Positions 1 to 5,292 of a stretch of 5,292 nucleotides of DNA are shown here, piece by piece; the first letter of the stretch is position 1, and each line of letters opens with the position of its first letter. Under the pieces are notes generated by a model. The model was not told the origin of the DNA, did no database searches, and saw only the letters and a list, made by a program, of their open reading frames with translations. The translations under genes and the position numbers were made by a program. The DNA is from Acetobacteraceae bacterium (GTDB lineage Bacteria > Pseudomonadota > Alphaproteobacteria > Acetobacterales > Acetobacteraceae), in contig DAICYU010000327.1 in NCBI GenBank assembly GCA_027311485.1, forward strand, positions 1 to 5,292. The letters run 5' to 3'.

Positions 1-586
1 CGAAGTCCGGCCGCAGCCGGATTGCCGCGTCACACGCCGCCACGGCCTTCGTCAGCTGACCCTGACGGGTCAGGATATAGCCCAGGCTGGCCTGTGCCTC
101 CGGCACGCCCGGGTCCAGGCCGACCGCCATCCGGCACAGGGTTTCCGCCGCGCTCAGGTCGTCCAGGTCGGCGGACGCGTTCGCCATGTTGAGCCATGTC
201 GGCGCATGGCCGGGACGCAGCGCGAGCGCCTGCGCGAAGGCGGCGCCGGCGCGATGCGGCTGGCCCAGGGCGGCCAGAGCTGAGCCCAGTGCAAAGTGAA
301 GCTCCGCGTCGTCGGGCGCGTGCGCCAGGCCGTCGCGGGCCTGCCAAACCGCGGCGGTGTGCTGGTGCGTTGCCAGCAGGGCGCGCACCAGGTTGCGCCG
401 CCGGCCGGGGTCGGCGGGGTGGTTGTGCACCGACTGTTCCAGTAGTGGCATCGCCGCCGCGGCAGCGCCGTCGCGCAACGCCCTCAGACCGGAGACGTAG
501 GCGGCCTGGTCAGCCTGGGCGTGGTCGGCTTGCCCGATGTGGGTCCGGCCCAGGTCGGAATCGCAGTCGGAAGCGGCACCGTCCAT
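1..586 (-). CDS. TPR-repeat protein, N-terminal part (C-terminus beyond left edge)
   Basis: The reverse strand is open from an ATG at 586 to the left edge, giving 195 whole residues without a stop. After a short polar leader (about residues 1-25) it falls into five back-to-back 34-residue units, roughly 26-59, 60-93, 94-127, 128-161 and 162-195. Units 3-5 fit the TPR consensus well: unit 3 reads AELHFALGSALAALGQ and ends ALALRPGH; unit 5 has ASLGYILTRQGQ and ends AIRLRPDF. TPRs are protein-protein interaction solenoids. In this bacterial group such arrays often precede a sulfotransferase or glycosyltransferase domain, but any such domain lies outside the window, so no function is assigned. 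The start is firm: an in-frame TAA lies nine codons upstream with no other ATG, GTG or TTG between. No clear Shine-Dalgarno precedes it, so initiation may be weak or leaderless. It is transcribed divergently from the flavin oxidoreductase. Confidence 0.85.
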   Translation of the reverse strand, partial: MDGAASDCDSDLGRTHIGQADHAQADQAAYVSGLRALRDGAAAAAMPLLEQSVHNHPADPGRRRNLVRALLATHQHTAAVWQARDGLAHAPDDAELHFALGSALAALGQPHRAGAAFAQALALRPGHAPTWLNMANASADLDDLSAAETLCRMAVGLDPGVPEAQASLGYILTRQGQLTKAVAACDAAIRLRPDF

Positions 587-626
587 GCCCGGAGAATGGC
601 ACGAAAGGGGTTAACAAATGCTGAAC

Positions 627-652
627 CGGCGCCATGGTCCGCCGACCTGGAC
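627..652. repeat. Intergenic segment made of two overlapping 16-mers repeated elsewhere in the window
   Basis: Bases 627-642 (CGGCGCCATGGTCCGC) recur exactly at 4111-4126 in the kinase's HisKA-coding region. Bases 637-652 (GTCCGCCGACCTGGAC) recur as the exact reverse complement at 161-176 inside the TPR gene. Neither match extends further. Both could be chance in GC-rich sequence, but two 16-bp hits from one 26-bp stretch are noted. No function is claimed. Confidence 0.35.
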
Positions 653-676
653 AACACTCCGGTCCGCTACTACGAC
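648..676 (+). promoter_or_regulatory. Weak candidate sigma-70 promoter for the oxidoreductase operon
   Basis: TGGACA at 648-653 matches five of six bases of the TTGACA -35 consensus. It is followed by a 17-bp spacer and TACGAC at 671-676, which matches only three of six bases of the -10 consensus. Spacing and position, about 30 bp upstream of the start at 707, are right, but the -10 match is poor and such half matches arise by chance. A suggestion only. Confidence 0.2.
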
Positions 677-690
677 GAACGGCAAAGCCC

Positions 691-696
691 AAGGGA
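691..696 (+). promoter_or_regulatory. Ribosome binding site of the LLM oxidoreductase
   Basis: AAGGGA lies 10 nt before the ATG at 707. Together with family homology beginning exactly at MKLGVFDHM, it supports 707 over the upstream in-frame ATG at 521, which lies inside the divergent TPR gene. Confidence 0.55.
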
Positions 697-706
697 ACGC
701 ACGTCC

Positions 707-1735
707 ATGAAACTCGGCGTCTTCGACCATATGGATCGAGGTCTCGCCCCGCTCGATCGGTTTTTCGAGGAGCGGCTGACGCTGGTCGGGGCCTATGACC
801 GGGCCGGGTTCTACGCGTATCATGTGGCCGAACATCATGCGACGCCGCTGGGCGTGGCGCCGTCGCCAGGTGTGTGGCTTGCCGCTGTGGCGCAGCGCAC
901 CCGGCGGCTGCGGTTCGGGCCGCTGGTGTACCTGCTGCCACTATATCACCCGATCAAGCTGCTGGAGGAGATCTGCATGCTGGATCACATGAGCGGCGGG
1001 CGTTTCCAGCTTGGCGTCGGGCGGGGCATTTCACCGATTGAACTGCGCTATTACGGCCTCGATCCGGAACAGACCCCGGCGATGTACGCTGAAGCGCTGG
1101 AGGTGCTGTTGCGCGGCATGGCCGGACCGACGCTGACGTTCGAGGGCAAATATTACAAGTATCGGGACGTGCCAATGGAGCTGGCGCCGTTTCAGGCGCC
1201 GCATCCGCCGCTGTGGTACGGGCTGGGCCGGCCGGAGGCAATCCCGTGGGCGGCGCAGAACCGGGTCAATATCGTCGGCAACCTGCGCGGCACCGGCATG
1301 CGGGCGCTGACCGACCGTTACCGGGCGGAATGGCAGGCGCTGGGTCATGATCCCGCGGACATGCCGCTGATGGGCGTCGGCCGGCACGTTGTCGTTGCTG
1401 AAACCGAGGCGGAGGCGCTGCAGATTGCCCGCCGCGGCTACGCGAAATGGCGGGCCAGCTTCCTGAAGCTGTGGCTGGCGCATGGCCAGATGCCTTCGCC
1501 GCACGCCGTGTTCCCCGAGCGGTATGAGGACGCCGAGGCACAAGGACGGGCAGTGGCGGGAACGCCGGACAAGGTGCGGGATGCGCTGCTTCACACCATC
1601 AATGAAGGCGGCTTGAACTACCTGCTGTGCCGTTTCGCCTTCGGTGACATCACCGGCGACGAAGCGCTGAACTCCATCGACCTTTTCACCCGGCATGTGA
1701 TGCCGGATATCATCGCCTGTCAGGGAGAGGCCTGA
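707..1735 (+). CDS. LLM-class (luciferase-like) flavin-dependent oxidoreductase
   Basis: The 342-residue product belongs to the bacterial luciferase-like monooxygenase family: TIM-barrel, usually cytoplasmic enzymes that use reduced FMN (or F420 in some branches) to oxygenate small molecules. Visible family signatures are the first beta strand MKLGVFDHM (1-9), the AEHH motif at 41-44 characteristic of the luciferase alpha fold, the PLYHPIKLLEE segment (78-88), and the LDHMSGGR and GVGRG segments (92-107) typical of the flavin-binding side of the barrel. The C-terminal AGTPDKVRDAL segment is the usual helix after the insertion region. Length is normal for the family. The substrate cannot be read from sequence. 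No flavin reductase gene is present here, so reduced flavin would have to come from elsewhere. It is first in an apparent operon with a zinc hydrolase 2 bp downstream and an OsmC protein. Start at 707 chosen by homology and RBS. Family assignment is firm; reaction is open. Confidence 0.93.
   Translation: MKLGVFDHMDRGLAPLDRFFEERLTLVGAYDRAGFYAYHVAEHHATPLGVAPSPGVWLAAVAQRTRRLRFGPLVYLLPLYHPIKLLEEICMLDHMSGGRFQLGVGRGISPIELRYYGLDPEQTPAMYAEALEVLLRGMAGPTLTFEGKYYKYRDVPMELAPFQAPHPPLWYGLGRPEAIPWAAQNRVNIVGNLRGTGMRALTDRYRAEWQALGHDPADMPLMGVGRHVVVAETEAEALQIARRGYAKWRASFLKLWLAHGQMPSPHAVFPERYEDAEAQGRAVAGTPDKVRDALLHTINEGGLNYLLCRFAFGDITGDEALNSIDLFTRHVMPDIIACQGEA
1722..1730 (+). promoter_or_regulatory. Strong ribosome binding site inside the end of the oxidoreductase gene
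   Basis: AGGGAGAGG sits 7 nt before the ATG at 1738 and overlaps the last codons of the oxidoreductase, whose TGA is at 1733-1735. This arrangement favours translational coupling and a shared transcript for the two enzymes. Confidence 0.75.
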
Positions 1736-1737
1736 GC

Positions 1738-2532
1738 ATGACTGCCGAATACGAACTTTTTGCCCTGCGCTACGCGACCCGGCCCGCTCGGCGGCATGAA
1801 CATTTCATCGGCGGCGACCCGCATGACGGGCCGATGCCGATGGACTATTTCGTCTGGCTGGCCCGCAATGCCGACCGCGCTGTGGTGATCGATATCGGTT
1901 TCACCGCCGAAAGCGGCGGCAAGCGCGGCCGCACGCTGGAACGGGACCCGATCGATTCGCTGTCCCTGCTGGGCGTCGATCCGGCCGCTGTGGAGGACGT
2001 GATCCTGACCCACATGCATTATGATCACGTCGGCAACTTCCACAAATTCCCCAAGGCGCGGTTCCATCTGCAGGAACCGGAAATGCATTACGCCGTTGGC
2101 CGCTACATGCGGCATCGCCAGCTGGCCCGCAGCTTCGAGCCGGATGACGTCTGCGGCATCGTCCGACTGAACTTCGACGGCCGGGTGGTCTATCATAACG
2201 GGCCGGCCGATATCCTGCCGGGCATCAGCCTGGTCCCGACTGGCGGACACTCGGCCGGACTTCAGTTCGTCAAGGTCAATACCAAACGCGGTGTGGTTGT
2301 ACTTGCCTCCGACGTCACGCATTTCTACGAAAACATGGAAACATACCGCCCGTTCACTACGGCGCTGCACATAGGCGAGATGCTGGATGCGTTCGATACA
2401 CTGCGGGCACACGCCGCGTCACCCGAGCTGATCGTTCCCGGGCACGACCCGCTGGTGATGCAACGCTATCCCGCGCCATCGCCCGAACTGCGCGGCATCG
2501 TCGTCCGCCTGGATGAGCCGCCGGCACAATAA
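1738..2532 (+). CDS. Metallo-beta-lactamase-fold hydrolase, N-acyl homoserine lactonase-like family
   Basis: This 264-residue protein has the full dinuclear zinc ligand set of the MBL superfamily: the HMHYDH motif gives His92, His94, Asp96 and His97, followed by His171 (in TGGHS), Asp192 (in ASDVTHFYE) and His236 (in PGHDP). The FALRY start, the long N-terminal strand region with DIGF (52-55), and the PGHDPLVMQRYP end resemble proteins annotated as N-acyl homoserine lactonase family. Family members hydrolyse lactones or esters, mostly in the cytoplasm; no signal peptide is visible. AiiA-type enzymes place a catalytic Tyr three residues after the bridging Asp (Asp-Ala-Ser-Tyr). Here that position is His195, with Tyr197 two further on, so AHL activity is uncertain. 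The gene begins 2 bp after the oxidoreductase stop and is probably co-translated with it, suggesting it acts on that enzyme's product. The fold and metal site are secure; the substrate is inference. Confidence 0.92.
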   Translation: MTAEYELFALRYATRPARRHEHFIGGDPHDGPMPMDYFVWLARNADRAVVIDIGFTAESGGKRGRTLERDPIDSLSLLGVDPAAVEDVILTHMHYDHVGNFHKFPKARFHLQEPEMHYAVGRYMRHRQLARSFEPDDVCGIVRLNFDGRVVYHNGPADILPGISLVPTGGHSAGLQFVKVNTKRGVVVLASDVTHFYENMETYRPFTTALHIGEMLDAFDTLRAHAASPELIVPGHDPLVMQRYPAPSPELRGIVVRLDEPPAQ

Positions 2533-2558
2533 TCGCCCGGACAACCGCCGCCGGCACA
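2517..2558 (+). repeat. 12-bp direct repeat spanning the hydrolase stop codon
   Basis: GCCGCCGGCACA occurs at 2517-2528 and again at 2547-2558, exactly 30 bp apart. The first copy encodes the hydrolase's last residues and the second lies in the 60-bp gap before the OsmC gene. The sequence between the copies does not repeat, so this could be a decayed small duplication or chance in GC-rich DNA. Confidence 0.4.
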
Positions 2559-2579
2559 GTCAAACCGGCCCAATCACGC

Positions 2580-2585
2580 AGGAAA
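2580..2585 (+). promoter_or_regulatory. Ribosome binding site of the OsmC-family gene
   Basis: AGGAAA lies 7 nt before the ATG at 2593, giving this gene its own good initiation signal despite the 60-bp gap from the hydrolase. No separate promoter is apparent in the gap. Confidence 0.65.
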
Positions 2586-2592
2586 CCAGATC

Positions 2593-3096
2593 ATGAATGC
2601 AGACGAACTCCGCGCCGTGCAGGCACCGCTGAAGCAACTCTATCGCGACCAGCCGGATGCCGCGCGCGTCGCCGCCCACGCCGAAGGCAGCCTGGACCCG
2701 AACGATATCGCCATCGTGGTCGACGCCTGGCACGGCAAGGTCACAGCCGGGTTGCACAAGGCCGGCGGTGGCTCCGGTGCGCTGGCGTGTTCGGCGGACA
2801 TGCTGCTGGAAGCCCTGGTCGGCTGCGCCGGGGTCACGCTGCGCGCCGTGGCCACCGCCATGGGCGTGACCATCCGCGGCGGCAAGGTGATCGCCGAAGG
2901 CATGTGGGACGCGCGCGGCACGCTGGGGGTCGATCGGTCTGCGCCGATCGGGCTGACCGAGATCACCGTGCGGTTCGAGGTCGATTGCGACGCCGACGCG
3001 GCGAAGCTGGAACGGATGATCCAGACCACGGAACGGTATTGCGTGATCCTGCAGACGCTGAAATCGCCGCCGCGCATCGAGATGAAGATCGCCTGA
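2593..3096 (+). CDS. OsmC-family protein
   Basis: This 167-residue protein shows the OsmC/Ohr fold pattern: an N-terminal beta region, then the central helix SADMLLEALVGCAGVTL carrying Cys78, and a second cysteine, Cys150, in ERYCVILQTL near the end. In characterised Ohr and OsmC proteins these two cysteines form the thiol pair that reduces organic hydroperoxides in the cytoplasm, so the chemistry could be intact. The residue before the first helix differs from true Ohr: Ala68 occupies the position of the conserved Glu next to the active site, with Asp69 adjacent, so it belongs to the wider OsmC family and peroxidase activity is not certain. It is the last gene of the apparent operon and may detoxify peroxide leaking from, or made by, the flavin enzyme. 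It ends 16 bp from the convergent kinase gene with no terminator in the gap. Confidence 0.88.
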   Translation: MNADELRAVQAPLKQLYRDQPDAARVAAHAEGSLDPNDIAIVVDAWHGKVTAGLHKAGGGSGALACSADMLLEALVGCAGVTLRAVATAMGVTIRGGKVIAEGMWDARGTLGVDRSAPIGLTEITVRFEVDCDADAAKLERMIQTTERYCVILQTLKSPPRIEMKIA

Positions 3097-3112
3097 TCGT
3101 CACCGCCACGCC

Positions 3113-5131
3113 TTATCCGCTTGCTTTCGTTCCCTCGTCCGTATCGCCCCGGTCCGCATCCAAGGCGGACCGCAGGGCGTGGGCCAGATCCTCGATCCGG
3201 AACGGTTTCGGCAACAGCCGTACGCCACGGTCGAGCAGGCCAAGCTCCGCAAGAGTCGGCTGCGCATAGCCGCTGGTGAACACAATCTTCAGCGCCGGAT
3301 GCGCTGACTGCGCCATCCGGGCAAGGTCACGGCCATCAACACCCGGCAGGCCGACATCGGTCAACAGCAGGCTGATCCCGGCCTTCTCCTGAAGCAAGGA
3401 GAGCGCGGTCTGGGCGTCGCGCGCCTCGATGACATCGTAGCCCAGATGACGGGCAGCGGTGACACTGTAGGCGCGCACCTCCTCCTCATCTTCGACGATC
3501 AGGATCTTCTCCGTGCCGGTCGGCAGCGCCGGTCCGCTCCGGCTCACCGCCTGCCCCGCTACCGCTGCCTCGGCGTGTGAGCGCGGGAAGTACATCATTA
3601 CGGTCGTTCCCGCGCCGACGCGGCTCTGCAGCTCCACATGCCCACCGGATTGCTTGACGAAGCCGTAAACCTGGCTCAGGCCCAGGCCGGTGCCCTTGCC
3701 GACGCCCTTCGTCGTGTAGAACGGCTCCAGCGCATGTTCCAGCACGTCCGACGGCATGCCGCAGCCGGTGTCCCGAACGGCGATGAAGGCATAGTCGCCG
3801 GACGCGATTTCGTCATGATGGCGGGAATATTGCTCATCAAGGTGGATATTGCCGGTGGTGATGGTCAGCGTCCCACCATCGGCCATTGCATCGCGCGCAT
3901 TGACCGCCAGGTTCAGCAGCGCCGCCTCCACCTGGTTCGCGTCGACGAAAATCGGCCACACGTCAGAAGAAAGTTCCATTTCTAACGTGATCGAATTGCC
4001 CAGCGTCCGGCGCAGCAGTTCCATGGTTTCCGAAACCAGCCGGTTGAGGTCGGTAATACCGGGTATCAGCGTCTGCTTGCGCGAAAACGCCAACAGCCGC
4101 GTCGTCAACTCGGCGCCATGGTCCGCGGCTCGGCGGATCATGCGGATGGTGCGGGCGACGGACGGGCTGACCGCCTCACGCGCCGTCTCGATCAGTTCCA
4201 CCCCACCCAGGACCGCGGTCAGCATGTTGTTGAAATCGTGCGCGATGCCGCCTGTCAATTGACCCACGGCCTGCATCTTCTGCGATTGCGCCAGCGCGCT
4301 GCGCGCCTGTTCCAGGTCTCGCTCCGCCTGGCGCCGCTGGGTGATATCCCGTGTCACCTTGCTGAAGCCGATCAGGACGCCGTCGTCATCGACGATGGAG
4401 TGGATCGTCGAATCGGCGATGAACAGCGTTCCGTCCTTGCGGACGCGCCAGCCTTCATCATGGCACACGCCTTCCGCTTCGGCGGTCACCATCATGCGCA
4501 TCGGCTTGCCGCCCGCCTGATCCTCGGGCGTGAAGAAGCGGGCGTAGTGCTGGCCGATGATCTCGTCTTGCCGAAAGCCGGTGATGTTCTGCGCGCCGAC
4601 GTTCCAGGAGGTGATGCGCCCGGCCCGGTCCATCATGAAGACGGCGTAGTCCCTGACGCTCTCGATCAGCAGCCGGAAGCTCTCCTCCGACCGTCGCAGT
4701 TGCTCGGCGGTCCGTTCATGCCGCACCGTCTCTTCCGTCAATTGGTTTGAGACACGCTTGAGCTGTTCCGGCGTGGGGATCGCCAGCAGCCGGGGCACGA
4801 TGACCCAGAGCAGGCTGGCTGTCAGGACCGAGGCGACGGCGGTGAAAGCTTTCAACAGCCCCTGCACGCCGTAGTCCGGGTGCCACAAGACCCAGACATC
4901 CATGAAATGGGTGGTGCCGCAGGCCAGGATGAACAGGGCGAACAGCCAGAACATCCAGCCGAAGATCAGATCCCGTCGCCGGATCGTCAGCCACGCAAGC
5001 CCGAGCGGTATGACATAGTAGGAGATGCCAATCAGAAGGTCCGAAGTCGCATGCAGCCACAGCAGCGCGGGATCCCAGAGGAGGCAAATACCATGCGGTG
5101 CCAGACCGGATTCGAATAACGACTGAAACAT
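3113..5131 (-). CDS. Hybrid sensor histidine kinase with ethylene receptor-like (ETR1-type) membrane domain
   Basis: The 672-residue product is an inner-membrane hybrid kinase. Order: a membrane domain with three hydrophobic helices (about 24-48, 56-78, 92-112); a linker/coiled-coil segment (about 122-150); one PAS/PAC domain (about 148-264, with GWRVRKDGT and VTRDIT); HisKA with phospho-acceptor His298 in GGIAHDFNN; HATPase_c with N-box Asn407/Asn411, DTGCGM (454-459), EPFYTTK and GKGTGLGLS (478-486); and a receiver with Glu547/Asp548, phospho-acceptor Asp592, Thr619 and Lys642. All catalytic motifs are intact. The membrane domain resembles the ethylene-binding domain of ETR1 and Slr1212: SDLLIGISYYVIP (30-42) and ACGTTH (70-75) align gap-free with ETR1, including the copper ligands Cys71 and His75. 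I chose the ATG at 5131, preceded by AGGG, over the TTG eight codons upstream. No partner regulator is adjacent, so output is unknown. Kinase architecture is firm; the ligand is inferred. Confidence 0.95.
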   Translation of the reverse strand: MFQSLFESGLAPHGICLLWDPALLWLHATSDLLIGISYYVIPLGLAWLTIRRRDLIFGWMFWLFALFILACGTTHFMDVWVLWHPDYGVQGLLKAFTAVASVLTASLLWVIVPRLLAIPTPEQLKRVSNQLTEETVRHERTAEQLRRSEESFRLLIESVRDYAVFMMDRAGRITSWNVGAQNITGFRQDEIIGQHYARFFTPEDQAGGKPMRMMVTAEAEGVCHDEGWRVRKDGTLFIADSTIHSIVDDDGVLIGFSKVTRDITQRRQAERDLEQARSALAQSQKMQAVGQLTGGIAHDFNNMLTAVLGGVELIETAREAVSPSVARTIRMIRRAADHGAELTTRLLAFSRKQTLIPGITDLNRLVSETMELLRRTLGNSITLEMELSSDVWPIFVDANQVEAALLNLAVNARDAMADGGTLTITTGNIHLDEQYSRHHDEIASGDYAFIAVRDTGCGMPSDVLEHALEPFYTTKGVGKGTGLGLSQVYGFVKQSGGHVELQSRVGAGTTVMMYFPRSHAEAAVAGQAVSRSGPALPTGTEKILIVEDEEEVRAYSVTAARHLGYDVIEARDAQTALSLLQEKAGISLLLTDVGLPGVDGRDLARMAQSAHPALKIVFTSGYAQPTLAELGLLDRGVRLLPKPFRIEDLAHALRSALDADRGDTDEGTKASG
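3150..3172. other. Perfect 8-bp stem hairpin within the kinase 3' coding end
   Basis: CGGTCCGC (3150-3157) and GCGGACCG (3165-3172) form a perfect GC-rich stem around a 7-nt loop. It lies 54 bp beyond the OsmC stop and 35 bp before the kinase stop. No T-run follows on either strand, so it is not a standard intrinsic terminator, though it could stall or protect the 3' end of the operon transcript. The 16-bp gap between the two convergent stop codons (3097-3112) itself holds no hairpin. Confidence 0.35.
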
Positions 5132-5292
5132 CACCACCCTGCCGCCACGGTGCAACTACTTGATCAGGAACCGCGATCTTAGGCCACAACGTTGCGAGAT
5201 GGGATACAGCCTATTTCGGTGAACACACGACCATTTCATTCTGTGTATCATCCGTCCCAGACGCTGCTGGGCATCGGCAGCCCTGCGAAAGC
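5132..5292. other. Upstream region of the kinase gene, no gene supported
   Basis: This 161-bp stretch is less GC-rich than the rest and should contain the kinase promoter, but I find no convincing -35/-10 pair on the reverse strand. Reverse-strand frames are open from the right edge to stops at 5248-5250 or further in. One of these could be the tail of an upstream gene, but the fragments are too short to recognise. On the plus strand only trivial reading frames occur. Confidence 0.4.
5137..5140 (-). promoter_or_regulatory. Ribosome binding site deciding the kinase start
   Basis: On the reverse strand AGGG precedes the ATG at 5131 by 5 nt, slightly short but acceptable. Two in-frame GTG codons lie immediately before that ATG and a TTG lies at 5155. 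The ATG is preferred because it has this site and leaves a membrane domain of the same length before the first conserved residues as in ETR1 (offset of only six). Confidence 0.5.

Larger units (their letters stand above)
587..706. promoter_or_regulatory. Divergent intergenic region between TPR gene and oxidoreductase operon
   Basis: This 120-bp gap separates two outward-facing start codons and must hold the 5' signals of both, unless the TPR gene is leaderless. The plus-strand oxidoreductase frame stays open through it and into the TPR gene, but the encoded residues do not look like part of a luciferase-like fold, so I treat it as non-coding. Its left part (607-619) is more A/T-rich (GGGGTTAACAAAT) than its surroundings. 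No strong sigma-70 pair or operator palindrome stands out. Confidence 0.6.

Noticed and set aside
597..612. Sigma-54 promoter beginning TGGCACGA upstream of the oxidoreductase
   Set aside because: The -24 half is excellent, but at the required spacing the -12 half reads GT instead of GC and lacks the TTGC context.
196..624. Long plus-strand arginine/proline-rich reading frame opposite the TPR gene
   Set aside because: Low-complexity translation typical of the antisense of GC-rich coding DNA; the opposite strand encodes clear TPR repeats.
521..706. N-terminal extension of the oxidoreductase from the in-frame ATG at 521
   Set aside because: It would overlap the divergent TPR gene by 66 bp, and the 62 added residues are arginine-, proline- and polar-rich with no resemblance to the luciferase-like fold, which begins cleanly at MKLGVFDHM (707).
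1031..1696. 221-codon reverse-strand frame opposite the oxidoreductase
   Set aside because: It mirrors the codon pattern of the real gene and has no recognisable domain. The same applies to the reverse frame at 1720-2412 opposite the hydrolase.
4118..4750. 210-codon plus-strand frame opposite the kinase
   Set aside because: Histidine-, aspartate- and arginine-rich shadow of the PAS/HisKA-coding strand with no family resemblance.
5129..5155. TTG start at 5155 for the kinase, adding eight residues
   Set aside because: TTG is a rare start, and the ATG at 5131 has an AGGG upstream and leaves an N-terminus comparable to ETR1. The extension cannot be excluded but is less likely.
5246..5251. TATCAT as a -10 box for a plus-strand gene beyond the right edge
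   Set aside because: No -35-like hexamer lies 16-18 bp upstream and no start codon with an RBS follows within the window.

Overview
The window is GC-rich, gene-dense bacterial DNA. Its protein families (TPR proteins, LLM flavin oxidoreductases, hybrid kinases of the GGIAHDFNN type) and strong G/C preference at third codon positions suggest an alphaproteobacterium, perhaps Rhodospirillales/Acetobacteraceae. That placement is inference; no rRNA or marker gene is present. I see no tRNA, IS element, CRISPR array or phage gene.

Layout. (1) Positions 1-586, minus strand: the first 195 residues of a TPR-repeat protein that runs off the left edge. (2) 587-706: a 120-bp divergent intergenic region. 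(3) 707-3096, plus strand: a probable three-gene operon made of an LLM-class (bacterial luciferase-like) flavin-dependent oxidoreductase, a metallo-beta-lactamase-fold hydrolase of the N-acyl homoserine lactonase-like group, and an OsmC-family protein. The first two genes are separated by 2 bp, with the second gene's ribosome binding site inside the first gene; the third follows after 60 bp. (4) 3113-5131, minus strand, convergent with the operon and only 16 bp from it: a 672-residue hybrid sensor histidine kinase with a three-helix membrane domain, one PAS domain, HisKA, HATPase_c and a C-terminal receiver. (5) 5132-5292: the kinase's upstream region, with no supportable gene.

The most notable item is the kinase's N-terminal domain. 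It closely resembles the ethylene-binding domain of plant ETR1 and cyanobacterial Slr1212. All six residues I recall as important for ethylene/copper binding in ETR1 (Asp25, Tyr32, Ile35, Ile62, Cys65, His69) are present at a constant offset of +6 (Asp31, Tyr38, Ile41, Ile68, Cys71, His75). This is a candidate copper-dependent ethylene (or other small unsaturated gas) sensor.

The operon suggests a small oxidation-hydrolysis module: a flavin monooxygenase makes an oxygenated product, possibly an ester or lactone; a zinc hydrolase with a complete metal-ligand set opens it; and an OsmC-type thiol protein may handle peroxide from flavin turnover. The substrate is unknown. The hydrolase carries His where AiiA-type AHL lactonases have a catalytic Tyr, so quorum quenching should not be assumed. 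Nothing in the window links the kinase to the operon apart from adjacency.
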